A stretch of DNA of 64,000 nucleotides, taken from the NCBI GenBank assembly GCA_000230935.2, contig AGIQ01000001.1:1-64000 (forward strand), in the 5' to 3' direction. The notes below the pieces were generated by a model that did no database searches, was not told the origin of the DNA, and saw only the letters and a program-made list of their open reading frames with translations. The DNA is from Mycolicibacterium rhodesiae JS60. GTDB taxonomy: Bacteria; Actinomycetota; Actinomycetes; Mycobacteriales; Mycobacteriaceae. Shown one piece after another: positions 59,025 through 64,000 of the stretch. How positions within the stretch are numbered: position 1 is the stretch's first letter; every line of letters begins with the position of its first letter. Both the position numbers and the translations under genes were made by a program.

Positions 59025-59537
59025 TCAATGTTTGGATAGCGGTTTGGATAGCGCCGTCTCGATAGCCGAGACCCGAGCGAGGTCAATGCCCCACGGTTGA
59101 TCCACACCGACGCGATGGTCGATATCCCAAAGGACACAACGCTCATCGGCTTTGGCGACCAGCGACCACGCGACCACCGTGCGGCCGAGCTGTTCACACG
59201 CCGAGTCGGTCGCGCCCGGGATATCGATCGGCGTCGCGCCTTCGGGATGGTGATGCAGGTATCGGCCGTAGGCCCTGTCGCAGAACGCGGAATACCTGGC
59301 GGTGCAGAGGATGAATCCGTGCCAGGCCTCGTCGACGGCACGCGAGGGCATCCCGATCATCCGCCGCTGCCCGAGCGCCGCGCCACAGCAGCGCAACCAC
59401 TGCCGAAGCCCCGTCTCGATGAGCTCCCTGGGCTGCCACGGGCAGGTCTTGAACACCGCCTCGGGCAGCTCGAGTGCCGCCAGCGCCGCGTCCACCCGTG
59501 CCATCCGGCGGTCGTGCCGCCTAGCCACCGCAACCAC
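59025..59537 (-). CDS. GRDP/DUF1399-like protein
   Basis: 170 residues at the longest start (GTG 59537); GTG 59528 and ATG 59504 are alternatives, and the choice is uncertain. The segment AVDEAWHGFILCTARYSAF, then FCDRAYGRYLHHHP, recalls the W-H-x-x-x-L-x-x-x-x-Y-x-x-x-C pattern of glycine-rich-domain proteins (PF07173). His, Trp and Cys conservation suggests a metal or haem site. Sits between the two Cys-Gly-tail genes, overlapping the upstream one by 17 bp. Confidence 0.6.
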   Translation of the reverse strand: MVAVARRHDRRMARVDAALAALELPEAVFKTCPWQPRELIETGLRQWLRCCGAALGQRRMIGMPSRAVDEAWHGFILCTARYSAFCDRAYGRYLHHHPEGATPIDIPGATDSACEQLGRTVVAWSLVAKADERCVLWDIDHRVGVDQPWGIDLARVSAIETALSKPLSKH

Positions 59538-60225
59538 CGCACCCTCCGCACCCTCCGCACCCGCCGCCCGAGTGGTCGTACGAGTGGTCCTTTGCCTGCA
59601 ATTCGGCGTGGACAGCCTCCACGGCCTGGTACACCCCGACGACGGGCACTGCCGCGGTGAGGGTCAGCTCGCGCAACTTGTCGCAGTGCCGCGCGACTTC
59701 GTCCTTACCCAGCAACGGCAGTTCGCACAGCACGGTCAGCAGACCCAGCGTCAGGGCACGGGGATCGGCGGGCCGGCCGGCGACGGCGTTGCGTACCGCC
59801 TGAATCGCGCGGTCCGCGAGTGCGGCAACCGAAGGCTCATCAGACACCCCGGCGCAGCGGGTCGGGATGACGCCGAGCCTCCGCCGTCGTTGAAGCCGTA
59901 CCCAGCCGTGGTGCTCCAGCTGGCGACGCACCATTCCACTGGTGTCTTGGAAGCTCGATGCGACCAGAAGAGACCAGGGTTTCGGCTCGCCGTCGTCGAG
60001 TGCCTCGACGGTGGCTCGTAAAACCGGATCGACGGGTAACCGGTCACAAGCCAGGCGAGCCGCGCCGTCGACGTCCCGAAGATGGCCGCTGCCGAGCAGT
60101 TCGGTGAGGGTGGCGCCGCGCAGGGCGTGGCCCAGCAGCCAGAGCTTGCCGTAGTCGAATCGGCGCCGCTTGCGGTCGTAGGCCAGCAGGTAAAGCTGTC
60201 CGTAGAGGGTGTGCGGTAGGTCCAT
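59521..60225 (-). CDS. GPP34-family protein with (CGG)n tail
   Basis: 234 residues. Residues 1-205 match the GPP34/Vps74 fold: LYGQLYLLAYD, LGHALRGATLTEL, LCELPLLGKDE. Eukaryotic GPP34 binds PI4P; bacterial relatives have unknown ligands, possibly phospholipids. After HSYDHS the protein ends in GGGCGGCGGCGGCGG. Such a tail is not part of the GPP34 domain. First gene of a four-gene operon, preceded by a strong palindrome at 60272-60300. Confidence 0.75.
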   Translation of the reverse strand: MDLPHTLYGQLYLLAYDRKRRRFDYGKLWLLGHALRGATLTELLGSGHLRDVDGAARLACDRLPVDPVLRATVEALDDGEPKPWSLLVASSFQDTSGMVRRQLEHHGWVRLQRRRRLGVIPTRCAGVSDEPSVAALADRAIQAVRNAVAGRPADPRALTLGLLTVLCELPLLGKDEVARHCDKLRELTLTAAVPVVGVYQAVEAVHAELQAKDHSYDHSGGGCGGCGGCGGCGG

Positions 60226-60271
60226 GGCCGATCATGGGGACACCGGCGTCGGCTACGGAAGTGGCGTGAGC

Positions 60272-60300
60272 TGGATTGCGCTATTCCCTAGCGCAATCCA
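60272..60300. promoter_or_regulatory. Perfect 12-bp palindrome before the GPP34 operon
   Basis: TGGATTGCGCTA and its complement (60289-60300) are separated by TTCCC. It lies between the upstream methyltransferase stop and the GPP34 start, 47-75 bp before the latter. No T-run follows on the minus strand, so an operator is at least as likely as a terminator. Confidence 0.5.
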
Positions 60301-60305
60301 CAGGT

Positions 60306-60974
60306 TCAGCTCTCTTTGTGTGCGCTGAGCAGGAAGGCGGGCATCTTCACCCGGCCCTTCTCGTCCACATCGGCACGGGTCGGTGCGCCGGGAATGTCCG
60401 GCATGTGTGCGTGAATCTTGGCCGGGCGGATGTCGTCGATCACGAAGTGCCGGGACACCGCGGCCCGCAGCTCGTCCTCGTCGACTTCGTTGGGCTTGGT
60501 CTCCACATCCGGCGGGAAGGCGCCCTTGGCGAACACCAGCACGTACAGATGTGCACCGGGTGCAGCGGCTCGGTGAATCGACGCCAGGTAGGCGTCGCGG
60601 CGATCGACGGGCAGCGAGTGGAAGAGCGTGCTGTCGACGATCGTGGAAAACCGCTCGTCGTAGCCGGTGAAGGAGGTGATGTCGGCGCACACGTACGTCG
60701 CATTGCTCAGGCCTCGTTCGCGTGCGGCCTCGTTCGCGGCGGCGATGGCGGTGGGGGACAGGTCGATGCCCACGACGGTGCTGCCCGCAGCCGCGAGTGC
60801 CAATGAGAGTTCGGCGTGCCCGCAGCCGGCGTCGAGCACATCGCCGGTGAGTTTTCCGTCCCTGATCAGCGCGGCCAGCTCGGGTTGTGGCTCACCGATG
60901 TTCCATGGTGGCGGGCCGTCGAATCCGCCTTCCTGTTTGTAGACCCTGTCCCAATCCATCACCTCAGAATCCAT
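60306..60974 (-). CDS. Class I SAM-dependent methyltransferase
   Basis: 222 residues from the ATG at 60974. Motif I VLDAGCGHAELS, acidic motif II VVGIDLSP, and DSTLFHSLPVDRR match the thiopurine-methyltransferase-like/Methyltransf_25 group. Follows the glutamate-cysteine-ligase-like gene by 10 bp, so it is probably translated from the same message. Substrate unknown. Confidence 0.78.
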   Translation of the reverse strand: MDSEVMDWDRVYKQEGGFDGPPPWNIGEPQPELAALIRDGKLTGDVLDAGCGHAELSLALAAAGSTVVGIDLSPTAIAAANEAARERGLSNATYVCADITSFTGYDERFSTIVDSTLFHSLPVDRRDAYLASIHRAAAPGAHLYVLVFAKGAFPPDVETKPNEVDEDELRAAVSRHFVIDDIRPAKIHAHMPDIPGAPTRADVDEKGRVKMPAFLLSAHKES

Positions 60975-60984
60975 GGCCCCCAAC

Positions 60985-62469
60985 CTACTCCGCGGTGATG
61001 TCGTCCCAGGTGTGGACCGGTTCGTTGCTGTGCATCAGGTCGCAATAGCGGCGCAGCATCTCGGCCAGCGCCTGCGGGCGGGTCATGCCCCGACGCTGCA
61101 GCGCCTGTACGGTCGCGACCTGCCATGCCGAGCCGTTGCGGCCGGTCTTGGCCCGTCCTTCGATCACCCCGAGATAGCGCTCGCGCACCTCTGCGGCCAC
61201 CCCCCAGCGGCGCAGGCCTTCGTCGGCCATCGGCAGCAGGGTGCGCAACACGAGCTCGTCGGGGGTGATTTCACCCAGGCCGGGCCAATACAGCCGGGCC
61301 TCCATCCCGTGGCGTGCTGCCTCGATGAAGTTGTCATGTGCGGCAGTGAAACTCATCTTCGTCCACAGCGGGCGGTCCTCTTCGGACAGGACCCTCAGCG
61401 CGCCGTAGTAGAACGCCGAATTTGACATCATGTCGACGACCGTCGGCCCGGCGGGCAATACCCGGTTCTCCACGCGTAGGTGTGGACGGCCGTTCACGAC
61501 ATCGTACACCGGCCGGTTCCACCGGTACACGGTGCCGTTGTGCAGCCGGAGCTCGGCGAGCTGCGGAGTACGGCCGGCGGCCAGCTCGGCCACCGGGTCC
61601 TCGTCGGACAGCTCGGGCAGCAGCGACGGGAAATACCGGACGTTCTCTTCGAACAGGTCGAAAATCGAAGTGATCCAGCGCTCCCCGAACCACACTCGGG
61701 GCCGCACCCCCTGCGCCTTGAGCTCGTCGGGGCGGGTGTCGGTGGCCTGCGCGAACAGCTCGATACGCGTCTCCGCCCACAGCTGGTGGCCGAAGAAATA
61801 GGGCGAGTTCGCGCCGAGGGCCAGTTGCGGGCCGGCCAGCACCTGCGCGGCGTTCCAGTTGGCCGCGAAGTTGGCCGGCGACACCTGCAGATGCAATTGC
61901 ATACTGGTACAGGCCGATTCGGGCGCGATGGACTCGGAGTGCAGACTCAGCCGTTCTGGTCCGGTGATGTCGATGAGGATGTCCTCGCCGCGGGCGGTGA
62001 AGATCGAGTCGTTGAGCGCCTGGTAGCGCAAAGACGGGCTCATCCAGCTGCCGGCCAGGTGCTGCGGCATCAGCGTCGGCAGGATGCCGATCATCACGAT
62101 GTGCGCATCATCGGTGTTGGCCTTGATCTCGGCGGCGTTCAGACTGGCGCGGATCTCGGCCTCCAGTTCCAGCGCGGTCCGTCCGGGCAGCGGCCGCGGC
62201 GGGACATTGAATTCGATGTTGTAGGCGCCTAATTCGGTCTGGTAGGCCGGATCGGCGATGGCCGCGAGAACCTCCTGGTTGGACATCGCCGGCTGGTAGT
62301 CATCGGTGACCAGGTTGCACTCGATCTCCATGCCGGTCAGCGGCCGGTCGAATTCGAAACTGGACTGCGCCAGCATGGTTTCGAACACATCCAGACACAG
62401 CTGAACCTTGCGCCGGTACTGCTGCCGATGCGCCCGGTCGAAGTTCGCGTGTTTGACCTCTTCCCCCAC
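60985..62469 (-). CDS. Glutamate-cysteine ligase-like carboxylate-amine ligase (Rv3698-like)
   Basis: 494 residues, GTG start. GCS2-type fold with LTGMEIECNLVTDD (ATP/metal Glu), YNIEFNVPPRPLPG, and TSMQLHLQVSP; also a HLRVENRVLPAGPT segment in the C-terminal half. It is longer than EgtA and only distantly similar, so it is a separate ligase whose carboxylate and amine substrates are not known. Encoded with a methyltransferase directly downstream. Confidence 0.75.
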   Translation of the reverse strand: MGEEVKHANFDRAHRQQYRRKVQLCLDVFETMLAQSSFEFDRPLTGMEIECNLVTDDYQPAMSNQEVLAAIADPAYQTELGAYNIEFNVPPRPLPGRTALELEAEIRASLNAAEIKANTDDAHIVMIGILPTLMPQHLAGSWMSPSLRYQALNDSIFTARGEDILIDITGPERLSLHSESIAPESACTSMQLHLQVSPANFAANWNAAQVLAGPQLALGANSPYFFGHQLWAETRIELFAQATDTRPDELKAQGVRPRVWFGERWITSIFDLFEENVRYFPSLLPELSDEDPVAELAAGRTPQLAELRLHNGTVYRWNRPVYDVVNGRPHLRVENRVLPAGPTVVDMMSNSAFYYGALRVLSEEDRPLWTKMSFTAAHDNFIEAARHGMEARLYWPGLGEITPDELVLRTLLPMADEGLRRWGVAAEVRERYLGVIEGRAKTGRNGSAWQVATVQALQRRGMTRPQALAEMLRRYCDLMHSNEPVHTWDDITAE

Positions 62470-62519
62470 CGGGTCGATGCAACCTGGTCAGGGGATGTTG
62501 CGCAAGAGAATCGCAGAGA

Positions 62520-63266
62520 TCAGGCGCGCCGCCGGGCCAGTAGCACCTGCCGGTCGAACGGGTTGGTGCTGACGTCGACATCGAGACCGGCGTACGCACC
62601 CAGCGCCCGCAGCGCAGACGGGCTGTACGAACGCAGCGAACTGATCAGCCCGTCGTGGGCGAAGGGCCACCACACCAGCGGGACCATCACCGCGAGCTTG
62701 GCGATGTGCAGCAGCGACGGCATCCGCGGCAGGTCGATGACCAGCATCCGGCCGGCCACCCGGCTGCCCTCGGCAAGGACCTGGGCGGCCTGTGCCGGCG
62801 AAAGATGGTGGAACGACAGCGCGAAGACAACCAGGTCGTACGCGCCGTCCGGGGCGTCGATCGCGGTCGCGTCCATCAGGCCGACGCTCGCGCGGGGATG
62901 GTCACCCAGATCTGATGCGGCCATCGCCACCACGGACTCGGCGTTGATGTCGGTGATGGTGACGTGGGCGGTGGGATGTTGTTCGAGCACTTTGCGCGAC
63001 AGTGCGCCATGGCCCGCGCCGAGTTCGAGGATCTTGGGGTCGGCGATGTCGGCGACCTCGCGCAGCACCAGCTCGGCGTTGCGGTCATGCTCGTGGAAGA
63101 CAGTGCCGATCCGGTCGAGCGCCGTCACGATGCCGCGCTTGACCTCGTCGTCGATGTCGTCGCGGTCGAGGTATTCGAGGCGGTCGGTCTCCAGCAGGCG
63201 ATCCAGCCAGGAGGCATCCGGACCGCCCCGGGGCATGTCGGCGATGTCAGTGATCTGATCTGCCAT
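62520..63266 (-). CDS. Class I SAM-dependent methyltransferase (Rv3699-like position)
   Basis: 248 residues from ATG 63266; ATGs at 63275 and 63278 would add a few residues, and the longer open frame towards 63869 crosses glpK. Motif [19 protein letters not shown] and [10 protein letters not shown] follow the Methyltransf_12/25 pattern. A hydrophobic stretch near residue 190 ([15 protein letters not shown]) suggests membrane association. Divergent from glpK. Confidence 0.75.
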   Translation of the reverse strand: MADQITDIADMPRGGPDASWLDRLLETDRLEYLDRDDIDDEVKRGIVTALDRIGTVFHEHDRNAELVLREVADIADPKILELGAGHGALSRKVLEQHPTAHVTITDINAESVVAMAASDLGDHPRASVGLMDATAIDAPDGAYDLVVFALSFHHLSPAQAAQVLAEGSRVAGRMLVIDLPRMPSLLHIAKLAVMVPLVWWPFAHDGLISSLRSYSPSALRALGAYAGLDVDVSTNPFDRQVLLARRRA

Positions 63267-63326
63267 GTAGGCCATCATGGACGAAGGGCTGCCGGGCTGG
63301 CAGCGTCGCACGTCAGAGGAGCACCG

Positions 63327-64000
63327 TTGGCTGACTTCGTCGCCTCGATCGACCAAGGCACCACCAGCACCCGCTGCATGATCTTCGATCACAAGGGCAC
63401 CGAGGTCGGCCGGCACCAGCTCGAACACGAGCAGATACTGCCGCAGTCGGGGTGGGTCGAGCACAACCCGGTCGAAATCTGGGAGCGCACCCAGACGGTG
63501 GTGATGTCGGCGCTCAATACCACCAAGCTGGCTGCCGGTGACCTTGCCGCGTTGGGCATCACGAATCAGCGGGAGACCACCCTGGTGTGGAACCGCAAGA
63601 CCGGCAGGCCGTACTACAACGCGATCGTCTGGCAGGACACCCGCACCGACCGCATCGCCGCCGCGCTGGATCGCGACGGTCGAGGCGACATCATCCGGCG
63701 CAAAGCCGGTCTGCCGCCGGCCACCTACTTCTCCGGCGGCAAGCTGCAGTGGATCCTGGAAAACGTCGACGGGGTGCGCGCCGACGCCGAACACGGCGAC
63801 GCGCTGTTCGGCACGCCTGATAGCTGGGTGCTGTGGAATCTGACCGGGGGACCGAACGGTGGTGTGCACGTCACCGACGTGACCAATGCCAGCCGCACCA
63901 TGCTGATGAACCTGGAGACGCTGGACTGGGACGACGAATTGTTGGGGCTCTTCGGGATTCCGCGTGCGATGCTGCCCGAGATCCGGCCGTCGTCGTCGCC
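63327..64000 (+). CDS. glpK: Glycerol kinase (partial, cut by window end)
   Basis: TTG start at 63327 with GAGGAG 6 nt before it. 224 codons are present. FGGY kinase N-terminal half: [12 protein letters not shown] phosphate-binding motif, [16 protein letters not shown] and WQDTRT, all typical of GlpK. It phosphorylates glycerol with ATP. The ATP-binding C-terminal lobe is outside the window. Confidence 0.92.
   Translation, partial: MADFVASIDQGTTSTRCMIFDHKGTEVGRHQLEHEQILPQSGWVEHNPVEIWERTQTVVMSALNTTKLAAGDLAALGITNQRETTLVWNRKTGRPYYNAIVWQDTRTDRIAAALDRDGRGDIIRRKAGLPPATYFSGGKLQWILENVDGVRADAEHGDALFGTPDSWVLWNLTGGPNGGVHVTDVTNASRTMLMNLETLDWDDELLGLFGIPRAMLPEIRPSSS

Noticed and set aside
59521..59575. 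Tandem GCACCCTCC-like DNA repeat as a non-coding satellite
   Set aside because: The repeat is in frame with the GPP34-type gene and explains its GGC protein tail.
63267..63869. Upstream extension of the methyltransferase gene
   Set aside because: The frame crosses the start of glpK on the opposite strand and has no methyltransferase features; the ATG cluster at 63266-63278 fits family length.

Overview
The window is high-GC DNA from a mycobacterium, most likely a rapidly growing Mycolicibacterium-type species. The evidence is gene content and order. Compared from memory with the M. tuberculosis segment Rv3723 to Rv3696c, the same backbone is present: lucA, tRNA-Ser, SRP RNA, aspC (Rv3722c), dnaX, the Rv3720/Rv3719 pair, Rv3718c, ami1, ebfC, recR, Rv3714c, gatD, murT, dnaQ-like, leuA, ask, asd, Rv3707c, egtA-E, Rv3698/Rv3699-like genes and glpK. 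No insertion sequence, prophage or CRISPR array was seen.

Layout. 1-8.2 kb: a PGRS-type glycine-rich protein cut by the window edge, then three exported proteins with similar leaders (Ig/cadherin-like repeats, a PecA-like aspartic protease, an alpha/beta hydrolase) and a tiny His/Gly-rich exported protein. 8.2-23.8 kb: core genes for DNA replication and repair (dnaX, ebfC, recR, dnaQ-like), peptidoglycan amidation and hydrolysis (murT/gatD, ami1), lipid methylation, and the tRNA and SRP RNA genes. Between recR and gatD a DUF559-type nuclease gene is bracketed by two inverted copies of a 70-bp interspersed repeat. 23.8-28.6 kb: an accessory block with a GGDEF-EAL protein, AraC and TetR regulators and a methyltransferase, including a divergent pair that looks leaderless on both sides.

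28.6-39.5 kb: leuA preceded by a recognisable leader peptide (three consecutive Leu codons) and attenuator hairpin, then a seven-gene minus-strand nitrogen cluster: amt, a GlnT/GMAS-type glutamine synthetase, three glutamate-synthase-like subunits resembling N-methylglutamate synthase, a DAO-family amine oxidase and an XRE-cupin regulator. Half-sites resembling GlnR boxes lie upstream of amt. The genes together suggest glutamylation and oxidation of an amine used as nitrogen source.

39.5-53.1 kb: ask-asd (aspartate pathway), small envelope proteins, catalase, Ohr, a sensor-domain exported protein and the complete ergothioneine operon egtABCDE, whose junctions overlap by 1-4 nt. The peroxide, hydroperoxide and ergothioneine genes make this a redox-defence segment. 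53.1-60.3 kb: a block I do not recall from M. tuberculosis at this place. It holds a TetR/hydrolase pair, a response regulator-sensor kinase-TAXI binding-protein operon, and a four-gene operon in which two proteins (a GPP34-family protein and a small membrane protein) end in Cys-Gly-Gly repeats. 60.3-64 kb: two methyltransferases, a glutamate-cysteine-ligase-like enzyme and the start of glpK, cut by the window edge.

Genes are densely packed. Two convergent pairs share a CTAG as overlapping stop codons, and several convergent pairs overlap by 17-57 bp. No gene-free stretch exceeds 300 bases apart from the lucA-aspC interval, which holds the tRNA and SRP RNA.
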